DNA from: Thinopyrum elongatum
Taxonomy: Eukaryota; Streptophyta; Magnoliopsida; Poales; Poaceae
Length of the DNA stretch: 64,000 nucleotides
Direction of reading: 5' to 3'
NCBI GenBank assembly: GCA_011799875.1
Contig: JAAAXO010000108.1
Span: 372,001 to 436,000 of the forward strand
Shown: positions 32,901 to 45,287 of the stretch, in pieces
How positions within the stretch are numbered: the first letter of the stretch is position 1
Layout: each line of letters begins with the position of its first letter
Program-made: the position numbers and the translations under genes
Notes under the pieces: model-generated
The model's database searches: none
What the model was told of the DNA's origin: nothing
The model's input: the letters and a program-made list of their open reading frames with translations, nothing else

Positions 32901-34738
32901 TGATTGTTTCTACCATGGTGTACAGAATGTTTATCCAATTGCCATGGTCTACCAAGTAATAAGGAACATGCTTGCATGGGTACCACGTCACAATCAACAT
33001 AACCAGCATATGTAGAGATACTGAAATGCACACGAACAGTACGTGTTACCTTAACCTTGCCGCTGTTGTTGAACCATTGGATATAGTAAGGATGTGGATG
33101 TGGTCTTGTGGTGAGAGATAGCTTCTCCACCATCTCCATGCTAGCCAAGTTGTTGCAGCTCCCTCCATCTATGATGACGCGAACAGAACGTTCCTTCACA
33201 ACTCCCTTTGTATGGAACAAATTATGCCTCTGATTTTGCTCAGCTTGTGTGACCTGCACACTCAAAACACGTTGAGCAACTAAACATTCATACCTGTCAG
33301 CGTCTTCAGGAGCCATGTATTGCGTCTCATGATCAGAATCATCTCCACCGTGTTCTTCACTTGTAATGAGAGCCAAAGTCTCCTCATCATAGTCACTAGC
33401 GGACTCATACCCACCATCCTCAGTAGCAATCATAACATGCGGAGATTGGCATTCTCTCGCATAATGACCTCTACCCTTACAACGATGACAAATAATATCA
33501 TGTGTGTGCCCTGTTAATGCCATAGATGAAGAAGAGCTCTAGGCAGACCCAGAAGGTGTACTCCTGGCAGATGGTGGTGGTGGTGCCTGTTTTCTTGTAT
33601 CTCGGTTGGAATTGGCGGCTGAAGTCAATGGTGCTGTAGTAGCACGTGTGGGAGTAGAGGAGGCACGCGGCGTCCATGATGAAGATCGACCTGCAGAAAA
33701 ATTAGTTCGCGCCAATGCCTGTCGATCCTGCACTTCACGTTCAGCTTTGCAAGCAAGATGGAATAAACGAGTGTTATTATTATACTCCTTATACTCTAGA
33801 ATGGTCTGAATCTCTTTATTTAATCCACCCATAAAACATGCAAGCATAGCTTCATTATCCTCAACAATACCACATCTAATCATGCCAGTTTGTAATTCCT
33901 GATAATATTCTTCTACAGAATTTTTTCCTTGTCTTAAACGCTGCAATTTTTGAAGTAATTCGCGTTGATAATATGGTGGAACCCAACGAGTACGCATAGC
34001 AGTTTTCAAAGCAGCCCAAGTAGCTAGAATAGGATATAATCTACAATGTTCAGACCACCAAACACATGCAAAACTAGTGAAAGCACAAACAGCAGCAGGA
34101 ACACGTCTCTCCTCAGGATATTGTAAACATGTAAAACGTTATTCAGTTTCTAACTCCCAAGTAAGATGTATATCAGAAACATATCTACCCTCAAATGGTG
34201 GAATATTCAATTTTAGTTTAGGAAGATGGTCATGATCTCGTACCTCAGGTGGTGGTGCAGCCCTACTGTTGCGATGATATGCATGAGGACGACCTGGTGG
34301 TGGTGGTGCTGGTGGTTGCACGTAGTTCTGATTTTGATCAACCTCATCCTCGTAATTGTCCTCCACCTCTACAGTAGCAGCAGGAGCAACAGAAGCATCA
34401 ACAGTAGGTACAGCGGCACCAGAAGTTTGACCAGGCTCAAGGGGAACGCGCAGTGCTCGTCCCACTTGATTTGGAAGACGATGTTGTTGTTGTTGTTGCT
34501 GTAGAGGTGCGACAGGTGCAGCTGGCGGTGGTTGTGGAAGACGCGTGAGCAATTCATTAAACTTGTTATCGAGCTGTGTTTCGAACGCCTTCTCAATGCC
34601 ATCTATCTTCTCCATGGCCTTTCCAAAACTGGCCATCACGTCTTCCACCTGTTGACCCACCATTTGTTGAAATTTATCATGAAGCTCCTTCATTGTCATG
34701 TTCTCCCAGTCAATCTCGACGGCTTGTGGTCCTTCCAT
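29979..34738 (-). pseudogene. CRM gag-pol polyprotein, minus strand, at least seven stops plus a deletion
   Basis: The start ATG at 34738 is in the same context as the other copies. Gag includes the Gln-rich PQPPPAAPVAP stretch; the knuckle (ICHRCKGRGHYAREC) is near 33500-33440, and gag continues in frame into protease (no stop at the site that is TAG in copy 1). The protease has IIDGGS near 33170. RT lies at 32560-31900 with a YFDD motif, then RNase H (ECDASG near 31560) and integrase to 29981. Nonsense codons are at 34139-34141 (CAA to TAA relative to copy 1), 33539-33541, 32603-32605, 32015-32017 (CGA to TGA), near 31848 (CAG to TAG), 30346-30348 and near 29977. About 30 bp are missing at 30975-30985 between the RNase H-integrase linker and the zinc region. 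It is clearly dead and older than copy 1. Confidence 0.85.
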
Positions 34739-35851
34739 GGTTAGCAGCAATAGAAACACACAAGAATATGATCCTACAGACTACTAGAAAGTGGTAGGGT
34801 GTCACAAATCTGTCAAGCGAATCTCAAAGTCTTACCAGTTCTTACCAAGCAGCAGGCGGTGATCAGCAATCGTTGTAGTCAAAACTCTCAAAGCTTGGAT
34901 AGAGCGATTACCAGGGAGAGTCAAATGCACGATGTAGATGTATGTGGACCTGGGATGGCTTATAATATGGTAGCAAAAAGGATCAGCAATAATCAATTCA
35001 GAGATGCAAAGTTGAATAAACGCTCAATGACGGTACTGTGCTAGTCCTAGGCTAGACCGTACTAGAGACGCGAGCCTAGAACACTAACAAAAATCATGAT
35101 GCTGCACGTAAACAAAGGAGGAGCACACTCTAATTTTTTTTTCCTTTTTTTGCACTTTTTTCCTTTTTTTTGCTCCGCAACAATTTTTTTTCAAAAAAGT
35201 CTACAAATGGTCTAAAAACTGCCTAGCCAGAATTTTCCAGACTTAGTTTTTTTTTGAAACTGGAACTATTTTTCTACTGCGGGTAGCATGAAAGTTGGGG
35301 AGTCCGACTTGGTCACGACTCGAAATATGGCGTGATCTAGAAATAAAAAACAAAGGAACAAATACTGGACTCGGACTAGGACTGATGGCGGAGATGAATC
35401 TGGTAGAAACTCGGACCGGTCGCGGATATATGTAGGGCGGTGGAACACGGACTGGTGGCGAATCTATGAGGGAGGTGGACTCAGATTAGCGTGATGGCGG
35501 TGGATATGTGGTATATAGCAGCGGTGATGACGATGGTGGTATATGGCAGCGGTGATGACGATGGTGGTATATGGCAGCGGTGATGACGATGGTGCGGCGG
35601 CGGCGTGACAACTTGTGAACAGAACTCGAAACTCTAAAGGACTAGACGCTAAGACCAGCAAGTCGACACAACGATGCAATCGAACATTCAACAAAGCAAA
35701 AACCCTAAAAAGATTATGCAAAGGCTCAGATTGGTTCGGATATGATGAACTAACCCTAATTTTTTTTGTCTTTTTCGTGGACTGTAGGTATGAAGAACAG
35801 ACTCGATCCAAACTATGAAAAACTGTAAAATCTCACCGAGCAAACTGGAAA
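34739..35851 (-). other. CRM untranslated leader, minus strand
   Basis: It matches the reverse complement of 5053-6110 and additionally preserves the first ~115 bp after the primer binding site that copy 1 lost. Homopolymer-rich around 35130-35190. It holds a 28-bp minisatellite at 35526-35609. No gene. Confidence 0.75.
35526..35609 (-). repeat. 28-bp minisatellite in CRM leader
   Basis: GATGACGATGGTG starts at 35526, 35554 and 35582, that is three near-identical 28-bp units (with GTATATGGCAGCGG between). It corresponds in position to the 24-bp repeat in copy 1 but with a different unit. Confidence 0.85.
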
Positions 35852-35861
35852 TCTGATACCA
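35852..35861 (-). promoter_or_regulatory. Primer binding site of CRM element (initiator tRNA-Met)
   Basis: The minus strand reads TGGTATCAGA two bases after the LTR end TCTAGCA. TGGTATCAGA is the standard plant primer site complementary to initiator tRNA-Met. Confidence 0.8.
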
Positions 35862-35863
35862 CT

Positions 35864-36782
35864 TGCTAGAAGCAAAGGTGTCTCGTCTTTCGATGAGATG
35901 GTGGCTATCATTTTTTGTGGAGTAGACTTTGACGGTCTGACTACGAACGTGCGAGGACATCGCGCCTTAGCAATTGCTAAACCAACTCCGAGAGCTTATT
36001 GACCACGCCGGAGCACGATCAACCTGACCACGAAGGTCTATTTCCTGCAAGCAAACAAAGAACTAGCAAGAAACTGAAAGTGCAATCTGGATATTGCGAA
36101 TAAAAGATGAAAGCTTTATTGATCAAGGTGGGGTTCTGTAACGTCTTGGTCTGGTCGTTGAACACAAACGAAGTACGCGAAGTTGCAGCTATGGCGAACT
36201 TTTAATCTAAACAAAACCCAAAGTCTAAACGACGCCCTAAGGGTTGTATATATGGAGGAGTAGGGGGGAATTTCGTGGCCCTTGTAGGAGGGGTCCGAAA
36301 CCAACCCTAATATTGTTTCCCCACACATACGGACTCTAAAAAACAGCCTATACTTAAGTATTTTGAAATTACATGGGTCTGGCCCAAAAATAAGGTGGCA
36401 CAGCACCTAAAATAAGCTATGGACAAAATTTATGAAGGGGCATCTTGTATATTTTGTCCATGTCCTTGTAGGTCATCACGGAGGCTTCAAAGTGCTCAAA
36501 TATGCACTAGAAACGCCATTCTAGACCCCTTCACGCGCGCCTTCATCTCCATGCTTGATCCTGCTCCAGTGTTCATCCCTCTTGTCCATGCTAGGCCCTT
36601 CATTAGTAATCAACACAAATGTGTCCAATTTAGGTAGCATCATATTCTCATGAACATTAGAATTGTCACCAAGAAACGAAAGTACCTGGTAATTCAATTG
36701 GCGTGCGCGAGCTCTAGTAATTGGTCCAGTATGTATAGCAGCAGGGGCTGTGGGTGTAACAATGGTATTGATGTCCTCATCA
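35864..36782 (-). repeat. CRM 5' LTR (divergent variant)
   Basis: 919 bp, minus-strand TGATGAGG...TTCTAGCA. The first part still encodes a tail protein but with many changes (for example Asp-Glu-His-Trp-Ser where others have Glu-Glu-Pro-Trp-Ser). It is more diverged from the other CRM LTRs than they are from each other. Confidence 0.82.
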
Positions 36783-37430
36783 CGCCGTGTCCAGCCCCCA
36801 GTCATGAGATGGTCGAGAGCAAGTTCGTGGGAGCGCGGCGATTTCCATGGTGTCGAGGCACCAACCACGCAATTTAAACTAGCGAGAAAACTTCATCAAA
36901 GCATAACTAAATCCGGTGCATGACCAAAAATGATGTGGCTGCAAGGACGGGCCCTGACTAGCTTGAGGATGACGCAGCCCGAGGGGCGCCCTCAATTGAA
37001 CAAAACAAAAAGTCACCTGGCAATCATGCTGCTGCGGAAGCATCGGGGTGGTGGGTGAAGCACGTCGCGAAGGGTCGCACCTCAGGGGCCGAGTGGCTCC
37101 TGAGGCCTTAGAGGCTCACGAGGGGCCGAAGACTCGCGAGACACCAACGCGAGCCGCCCAAAGCGCTGGTAGGTGGCGCCCACATTAAGTAGACCAAAGG
37201 GCATGTAGACATAGTTGGTTGCGACGCCCCTTCTCCGGCCGATGCGCGACGGCCAGAATATGTCTTGGGAGCCAGCCCTGTTGAGGCTCGCGATGTCAAC
37301 GCACACGCGCAGCTCGCTGCTTGCGTCGGGAGCGGCAGCTGAGTCAATGGGACGCCCGGGGTGGCGCTCGCTGCGCACGGCCCGCGCTTCTTGTAGCTTG
37401 TTGATTTCTTGGGTGATGAACTCCTGTGTC
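36783..37430 (-). pseudogene. Degraded Tat-like reverse transcriptase, part 1
   Basis: The minus frame 37430-37082 codes Gln-Glu-Phe-Ile-Thr-Gln-Glu-Ile-Asn-Lys-Leu, then Arg-Val-Cys-Val-Asp then Tyr-Met-Pro-Phe-Gly-Leu-x-Asn-x-Gly-Ala-Thr-Tyr-Gln-Arg, which are RT segments of Tat type. 36783-37080 shows no clear coding. The N-terminal continuation is at 60863-60985; the two parts were separated by the CRM insertion. Confidence 0.65.
37426..37430. repeat. Target-site duplication GTGTC (left copy)
   Basis: GTGTC directly precedes the CRM LTR terminus TGATAGAGG; the identical pentamer follows the other LTR terminus at 60863-60867. Confidence 0.85.
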
Positions 37431-38114
37431 TGATAGAGGCGAGGGTGTCCCGATCTTTCGATGAGATGGTAACTATCGATTTGGTGGAGCCGACTTTGAC
37501 GATCCGACTACAAACGTGCACGACGTTGCGCCTTAGCAATCGCTAAACCAATCTCCTGAGGTTACTGACGATGCTGGAAGCACGATCAGCCTGACCACGA
37601 AGGTCTATTCCTGCACGCAATCGAAGAACAAGCAAGAATATGATAATGCAATCTGAATATTGCGAATATAGATGAAGTATTGATAATGGTGGGGATCCGG
37701 AAGCGGTCTTGGTCTGGTCGTTGGACACAAACGAAGTACATGAAGTTGCAATGGCTAACTTTTAACTAAACAAATCCCCAAAGTCTAAACGGTGCCCTAA
37801 GGGCTGTATATATGGAGGAAGAGGGGGGGGGGGATTTCGTGGCCCTTGAAGGAGGGGTCCGAAACCAACCCTATCTCTTGTTTCCCCACACATACGGACT
37901 CTAAAAATAGCCTATACTCAAGTATTTCGAAATTACATGGGCCTGGCCCAATAATAAGGTGACGCAGCACCTATAATAGCCTCTGGACGAAATTTATGAA
38001 GTGGCATCTTGTATATTTCGTCCAAGGCTTCCTGCACTCCTTATGGTGGCTTCAAAGTCCTGAAATCATCACTTGTAACTCCGTTCTTGTTCCCCTTGCG
38101 CATGCCATCATCTC
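37431..38114 (-). repeat. CRM solo LTR, left part
   Basis: 684 bp containing the LTR 3' end through the tail-coding region. It breaks at CATCATCTC (38114), exactly where the Tekay block begins; the rest of the same LTR continues at 60630-60862. Together they make a single LTR of about 917 bp with no internal region and a GTGTC duplication, that is a solo LTR. Confidence 0.85.
38110..38114. repeat. Target-site duplication ATCTC (left copy)
   Basis: ATCTC at 38110-38114 and 60625-60629 flank the TG...CA ends of the Tekay-type block. Confidence 0.85.
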
Positions 38115-40905
38115 TGTAACACCCCCGGTGGTTAGCCACAGTAATCCCATTTTGATAATGCCAAGTCAGCATGATTATCAGTGCATGATCATCATTAACA
38201 TCATATTGCATTTCAACTCCTAACCTCAAATTCAAATTTAAATGAAAGTGGAAAATAAAAGTTGTCCAACATAGAAACTAAATTGTTCATTAAATAGCAA
38301 ATAAATCAGAGACAATTCTAAAATTGAAACCAACATCATTGGAGTTGGGTAAGTGACTCAAACATCTTCAAACAGCGACTAAAACAATATTTAATAACCA
38401 TTTATTAAATCTAATTTAAGTATGAAATGATGTTTTGCCCAAACTAATTTTAGGTGTTAGGGAATAAAGCACTGGTATTTATGGACCAGGTCACATGTTT
38501 TACAAAATTCAATTTGAGCCCTAACTATTTACAAAACAGGGGTATGGATAAATAAAAGGAGAAAAGAAAAGAAAAAGGAAAAGCCCCCCCCCCGGACCAA
38601 CTGGGCCGTGGCCCAGCTGGCCACCAGGCCACCAACCAGGCCGGCCCATTCCCCCCTGGCCGGCCCACCCCATCCCCTTATCCCCTCACTCCCCGTAACC
38701 CTAGCCCACCGACACCCCATTCCCCCACCCCCTCGGTCTCCACTCCCTCCACCCGATCCCATCTGGATCGGGCCGGCGACCCCGGCGACCGCGCCGCCCC
38801 GCTCTCCATCGCCGCTGCGCCTCGACGCCACCTCGCCAGTGCCGCCCTTCCGCCGGGCCTCCTCGTCCCGTCGCTCGACCTCGACCCCGTGCCCGACGCC
38901 GCCGCCCCGTCCTCCTCGTCCTCTCCCTCACCGGACCTCGTCGCGCCTCCCCCTCTCCGTCGTCGACCTCGTCCCCGTCCTCCCCCTCGAGCTCGAGCAC
39001 CGCTGCCACCCCCCTACAGCTCGCGGTGAGCACCGCGCTGCCCGCGCCCCTCCTCTCCCCTCGGTCACCGCCGCGCTCACCGCAGCCCCGCACCGCGCCC
39101 GCACCTCGCCCCGCTCCGCCTCTACGCCTGGGCCGCGCCCCGGCCTTGCCCCGGCCGTCGCCCGCGCCCACCACGCGGCCGCACCGGCGCTGACCGCGTC
39201 GCCGGCCCTCTGGCCGTGCCTCACCGCCCGCGCATGGCCACCCCGCTCTGATGCTGCCTACGCGCGCCGCCTGCCGCTGCTGCCGACCGCCCGCGCGCCG
39301 CCCCTGCTCGCCTAGCGTCGCTGCTCCGCCCGCTCTTGGCACGCCCATCGCCCGCTTGCCTCGCCCGCGCCTGCCTGCGCTCGCGCGCACGCGCCGCCGC
39401 CGCTCGCGCACTCCCACGCGCGCGCACGCCCGCGCACGCGCGCCGCGCCGCGCCCGTGGCCCGCCCGTGGCCCTTGTGCCACTGACCGGTGGGGCCCAGT
39501 GCCCCTGTGACGCTGACGAACGGGGCCCAGCCCTTAAAAACGAAAAATAAAAATAAATAAAATAAATAATTAAATAGTTAATTAATTAAGTTAATTAATC
39601 CTGATTAGGTTAATTTAATTAAGTAGTTAATGTTAATTAAACAGTAATTTGATTAGTTAATCACTAATTAACCTAACAGCCTATGACAGGTGGGACCCAC
39701 TGGTCCTGACGTCATGCTGACGTCAGCAAGACACTGTTTCGGATAATGTTAATTTAAATAATTAATTAAATTCCAGAAATTAATAAAAACTTTAGAAAAT
39801 CATATAAAATAATCCGTAGCTCAGATGAAAATACTTTGTACATGAAAGTTGCTCAGAACGACGAGACGAATCCGAATACGCGGTCCGTTCGCCCGTCACG
39901 CGTCCCTAACTATCCGAACTTGCAACCGTTCCCCTCTTATCCTCTGTCCGATAATTCCAAAGACCCGGGAAATATCGTCAGATATTCTCCCGCTCCGTCT
40001 GTTACGTGTGATGCTGCGTTAGACTACCCCTAGCACCGTGTATCGTATTTGTCATGCTCATGTTTGCTATATATTTATACTGTTTCCTCCCCCTCTTCTC
40101 TCTCGATAGCCCCCGACCCCGACGTCGTCCCCGAGACCGACGCAGCTCCGGATCCCGAAGACACCATAGACGACCTTGCCCTTGCCGCCGAGCAACCAGG
40201 CAAGCCCCTCCCTTGAGCATACCGATATCGCCCATTCTAAATTTCTCATGCTTGCATTAGAATTACTGCTGCTGCTGCTTTACCTATTCTGATGCATAGC
40301 CTGTTCATTGTAACCTACTGTTGATAATTACCTACATATCCTAAACTGTTTAGTCTAGGCTAGGTAGAGACCTATCAGTGACCCCACTTATCCCGACTGC
40401 CGCGCTGGATCGTCAGAAGACCCGATCAATGGGATTGAAGACCAGGACCCGACACCGCACATCACCCCCCTTAGTTGTAACGACACTGCAGCGTTACTAT
40501 CGAGTGCCGAGGGTGAAACCTCTTGTAGCACTTCTGATGTTAACTCTGTAGAGTAGCTATTCGGTCGTGGTCATCGAGGGTGATTCCTCCTTCACCGCTT
40601 CCGATAACGACGCTGTCCTACAACACCTCAAGTGTGGACCCAGTGAGGGTGATTCCTCCTAGTTCACCTTGACGGATACATCGAGTGGGAATCCAATGAG
40701 GGTGATACCTCGGATTCCCTGATGTTATGGACACACGGATACTTGGACCTTACAATGTTACTTGGAAAGGCGGGTCGACCCTGAGGGGTACCCGCATGTG
40801 ATGTGAAGGCGGGTTGCCAGTGTGGTGCCCGAGTGGTGAATACGAGGCGCGGCCGGGCATTCTTAACCCTTGCCGCAAGTCCTCGAGACGGGGCGACGGG
40901 GTCAC
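38115..40905 (+). repeat. Tekay-type LTR, 5' two-thirds, plus orientation
   Basis: Begins TGTAACACCCCCGG. It contains a C-run (38585-38594), a GC-rich segment 38600-39540, an AT-rich TTAATTAA-type segment 39540-39800, two TGACGTCA sites (39707, 39718) and a TATATATTTATA box at about 40067. It breaks at GGGGTCAC near 40905 against an inverted LTR end. The GC-rich segment differs from the copies at 45.5, 49.9 and 51.7 kb (no GGACATGTCC motifs), so at least two LTR variants are present. Long open frames here (38608-39315 and its complement) reflect GC bias. Confidence 0.78.
40067..40080 (+). promoter_or_regulatory. TATA-like box in Tekay-type LTR
   Basis: GCTATATATTTATA, conserved at about 52318 (plus) and on the minus strand near 44935 and 49282. 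It lies about 340 bp downstream of the TGACGTCA sites; the likely LTR promoter. Confidence 0.5.
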
Positions 40906-40908
40906 ACT

Positions 40909-41659
40909 TGTGACGCCCCCGGCCCGATCGTGCACTATTCATACACGCAAATGCACACGATCAAGCCTAAGGACTCACGGGAAGATATCACAACACAACT
41001 CTAAAACATAAATAAAGTCATACAAGCTTTATATTACAAGCCAGGGCCTCGAGGGCTCGAATACATAAGCTTGCGAACAAGCGTCAGCGGAAGCATCAGA
41101 TATCTGAGTACAGATATAAAAGAAAGTACAGAAAGGCCTTTAGAAAGGCGGGGCAAAATAAAACACTACGATCGAAAGGCGAAGGCCTCCTACCTGGGAC
41201 CCTCCGATCCTACTCCTGGTCGTCAGTCAACTCGTAGTAGTATCCATCCTCTGGGTAGTAGTAGTAGCGATCGTCGGGGCATCTGTCTCAGGGGGCTCCG
41301 TCCTCTGGTCTCGACGAACTGATATGGGGGAAAAAGGAAAGAAAAGCAACCGTGAGTACTCTGAAGTACTCAGCAAGCAAGGATCTACACTACATATGCA
41401 ACATTATCAAGGGGAGGCTGTATATGTGGACTGGGCTGCAGAAATGCCAGAATAGAGAGAAGGCCTAGTCCTATCGAAGACTAGCATCTTCAGCGGTCTT
41501 GCAGCAGTAGAAGAGAGTAGAACAATACCATATAATGTAGCAGTAATAATATCAAACTCACCCAGAGATCCTTTCTCGACTCCCTGCGAGAAAGCAATCC
41601 CAGAGCCATAAAGTCATCAAACCTCGTCCTGAGATCCCTTCTCGACTCCCTGCGAGAAG
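40909..41659 (-). repeat. Tekay-type LTR 3' part, minus
   Basis: The plus strand begins TGTGACGCCCCCGG (reverse complement of the LTR end), preceded by 3 nt (ACT) of the primer-site spacer. It ends at GCGAGAAG where it joins integrase-coding sequence, a junction shared with 46037 and 55574. Confidence 0.75.
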
Positions 41660-42418
41660 CGAGGTACGACAATGCGGTCTCTGAAATACAAGGTTCCATC
41701 TTCAGACAGCGAGAAATCCCTGTACTTTACAAGGTGAAGGTCTTTCTTCATCAGATCAATTTCAGCATCTTTAGCTTGCGCATTCTTAACAGCTTTCTCA
41801 AGGTCTGGTTCAACAACCAAGGTTTTTTAGGTATCCTTGGGGAACTATCTCGAGATTTAGCTTTCGAAGCTCTTCATACAGAAGTGGTTGCTGTAGCTGA
41901 ACCTCAAGTTCGCAGCAATAGGATTTGCGGCTCAACGCATCAGCCATTACATTAGCCTTGCCAGGGGTATAAGAAATACCCAAATCATAGTCCGCAATGG
42001 TCTCCATCCATCTTTGCTGACAGAGATTCAGAGATGGCTGAGTGAACAAGTACTTCAAACTTTTATGATCCGTGTAGATCTCGCAACGATTACCGAGGAG
42101 GTAATGTCGCCACAACTGCAGTGCATAGATCACAGCAGCTAGTTCTAGATCATGTACCGGATAATTCTCTTCATGTGGGCGCAACTGACGAGAGCCATAA
42201 GCAATCACTTTACGCTCTTGCATTAGGACACAGCCTAATCCTTCACGGGATGCATCACAATAAATCACAAAGTCTTTGCGGGTATCTGGAGGAGACAGTA
42301 CTGGGGTATTGTAACGGATTGACATCTGCCCCAGTGGATAAAGAATGTACTCTGGATGTATCCCTGCTCGAACAGCTGATAGCTGCGTCGCAGGGTGTGG
42401 TGAAAACAAACGATCCAT
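41660..42418 (-). pseudogene. Tekay-type fused gag-N / RNase H / integrase-N ORF, copy B
   Basis: ATG at 42418. About 37 codons of presumed gag N-terminus are joined to the start of RNase H ([10 protein letters not shown]), continuing through Tyr-Thr-Asp-His-Lys-Ser-Leu and Ala-Asp-Ala-Leu-Ser-Arg. One extra G near 41820 shifts the frame after Tyr-Leu-Lys-Asn-Leu, and a stop follows at 41810. The out-of-frame remainder codes the integrase N-terminal linker until the LTR junction at 41659. Protease and RT are absent by deletion. Confidence 0.78.
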
Positions 42419-42797
42419 CTGAAACAGAGGGAACTCATGATTGTCAAAAGACAAGGAGAAGTATAACCGATCTCGGAGAGAAAGGTTAGACAAAACAATG
42501 GAACGGAAAATGATCATCAGACTAATCACATCAATGTCAGGGAAATCGCACAGATATCCAGCTCTCCGGGTGGACGAGAATTACGAGATCCTAAGTGTCG
42601 GCGTTAGTAAACTTTAGTTAACCTGAAAGGAAGAGAGGTCAGAGTCCCAGAGTAAAGATGAGGAATAAAAGATCCTAGTACCACCCAATTGGCGACGTGG
42701 GCCCGTAAGCCACACAGCCAAGTTAGTAAAACAGTTTTCCGGTTTCTAGACTCAACTTCGGCCAAGGAGTTGGAAAGGGGATTCCTACAGGCAGTCG

Positions 42798-42809
42798 GCT
42801 CTGATACCA
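42798..42809 (-). promoter_or_regulatory. Primer binding site, Tekay copy B
   Basis: Minus-strand TGGTATCAGAGC, 3 nt from the LTR end CGTCACA; complementary to initiator tRNA-Met. Confidence 0.85.
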
Positions 42810-45287
42810 ACTTGTGACGCCCCCGGCCCGATCGTGCACTATTCATACACGCAAACGCACACGATCAAGCCTAAGGACTCACGGGAAGATATCACAACAC
42901 AACTCTAAAACATAAATAAAGTCATACAAGCTTTATATTACAAGCCAGGGCCTCGAGGGCTCGAATACATAAGCTTGCGAACAAGCGTCAGCGGAAGCAT
43001 CAGATATCTGAGTACAGATATAAAAGAAAGTACAGAAAGGCCTTTAGAAAGGCGGGGCAAAATAAAACACTACGATCGAAAGGCGAAGGCCTCCTGCCTG
43101 GGACCCTCCGATCCTACTCTTGGTCGTCAGTCAACTCGTAGTAGTATCCATCCTCTGGGTAGTAGTAGTAGCGATCGTCGGGGCATCTGTCTCAGGGGGC
43201 TCCGTCCTCTGGTCTCGACGAACTGATATGGGGGAAAAAGGAAAGAAAAGCAACCGTGAGTACTCTGAAGTACTCAGCAAGCAAGGATCTACACTACATA
43301 TGCAACATTATCAAGGGGAGGCTGTATATGTGGACTGGGCTGCAGAAATGCCAGAATAGAGAGAAGGCCTAGTCCTATCGAAGACTAGCATCTTCAGCGG
43401 TCTTGCAGCAGTAGAAGAGAGTAGAACAATGCCATATAAAGTAGTAGTAATAATATCAACCTCACCCAGAGATCCTTTCTCGACTCCCTGCGAGAAAGCA
43501 ATCCCAGAGCCATACATTCATCAACCTCGTCCTGAGATCCCTTCTCGACTCCCTGCGAGAAGCAATCCCAGAGCCATATATACGGGTCTCATCACAGGTA
43601 TCCAGTTCTAAATTGTATCAATCAGGATACAACTCCGAGTGTCCTTTACCGTAGGACCGGCTATCGATAGAAGTGTTCTTCCCTGCAGGGGTGCACCAAC
43701 TTACCCAACACGCTCGATTAACTTCGGCCGGACACACTTTCCTGGGTCATGCCCGGCCTCGGCCAAACGACACATCGCAACCCTACCTACAGCTTAGCAG
43801 AGAGGTCCCCGTCGGTCTATATCCTAAGCGCTCAGGGGTCATGGGCCATCGCCCTGTGCACTCCGGGTCGGTGTGTGCAGGGTCGGGACGAGCACCACCT
43901 CAGTCCTGGATGGTACTGGCCCGGCCCGGCCACGAGGCTGAACTGGACGTCTGACAGAGCTTTCGGCTGATGCATACGATGCAGAACGCCCATACTATGC
44001 CCACGTGATGGTTAGTGCTATCAGACCAGAGGTCTGCTCGGATCAAATATCCAAATCGTTAGGACTAGGGCTTGCGGTAACGAGCAGAGACTCACGAAAG
44101 ATGTGACCCCGTCGCCCCGTCTCGAGGACTTGCGGCAAGGGTTAAGAATGCCCGGCCGCGCCTCGTATTCACCACTCGGGCACCACACTGGCAACCCGCC
44201 TTCACATCACACGCGGGTACCCCTCAGGGTCGACCCGCCTTTCCAAGTAACATTGTAAGGTCCAAGTATCCGTGTGTCCATGACATCAGGGAATCCGAGG
44301 TATCACCCTCATTGAATTCCCACTCGATGTATCCGTCAAGGTGAACTAGGAGGGATCACCCTCACTGGGTCCACACTTGAGGTGTTGTAGGACAGCGTCG
44401 TTATCGGAAGCGGTGAAGGAGGAATCACCCTCGATGACCACGACCGAATAGCTACTCTACAGAGTTAACATCAGAAGTGCTACAAGAGGTTTCACCCTCG
44501 GCACTCGATAGTAACGCTGCAGTGTCGTTACAACTAAGGGGGGGTGATGTGCGGTGTCGGGTCCTGGTCTTCAATCCCATTGATCGGGTCTTCTGACGAT
44601 CCAGCGCGGCAGTCGGGATAAGTGGGGTCACTGATAGGTCTCTACCCAGCCTAGACTAAACAGTTTAGGATATGTAGGTAATTATCAACAGTAGGTTACA
44701 ATGAACAGGCTATGCATCAGAATAGGTAAAGCAGCAGCAGCAGTAATTCTAATGCAAGCATGAGAAATTTAGAATGGGCGATATCGGGATGATCAAAGGG
44801 GGGGGGGCTTGCCTGGTTGCTCTGGCAAGAGAGAGGGATCGTCAACGGTGGCGTCGGGCTCCTGAGTTGCGTCGGTCTCGGGGACGACGTCGGTGTCAGG
44901 GTCTACCGAGAGAGAAGAGGGGGAGGAAACAGTATAAATATATAGCAAACATGAGCATGACAAATACGATACACGGTGCTAGGGGTAGTCTAACGCAGCA
45001 TCACACGTAACAGACTGAGCGGGAGAATATCTGACGATATTTCCCGGGTCTTTGGAATTATCGGACAGAGGATAAGAGGGGAACGGTTGCAAGTTCGGAT
45101 AGTTAGGGACGCGTGACGGACGAACGGACCGCGTATTCAGATTCGTCTCGTCGTTCTGAGCAACTTTCATGTACAAAGTATTTTCATCTGAGATACGGAT
45201 TATTTTATATGATTTTCTAAAGTTTTTATTAATTTCTGGAATTTAATTAATTATTTAAATTAAACATTATCCAAAACAGTGTCATGC

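Larger units (their letters stand above)
27713..36782 (-). mobile_element. CRM-lineage complex 2, minus strand
   Basis: In element sense: LTR 36782-35864, primer binding site, leader, gag-pol 34738-29979, polypurine tract, 102-bp LTR remnant 29967-29866, scrambled 57 bp, second pol fragment (about 29808-28635), polypurine tract, LTR 28634-27713. The two outer LTRs differ clearly (the right one has the variant end TGCTAGAAGCAAAGG on the plus strand), so they are not a fresh pair. Flanking pentamers CTCAG (left) and CGCCG (right) do not match, again pointing to a recombinant, not a single insertion. Confidence 0.8.

Noticed and set aside
38608..39417. Long overlapping open frames (about 235 codons) on both strands in GC-rich sequence
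   Set aside because: Pro/Arg/Ala-rich on one strand and Gly/Arg-rich on the other, inside an LTR; the homologous segments at 49.9-51.7 kb do not conserve the frame. It is a composition artefact.
42813..42850. Conserved TGTGACGCCCCCGG as a possible protein-binding repeat
   Set aside because: It is simply the reverse complement of the Tekay-type LTR terminus next to the primer binding site.
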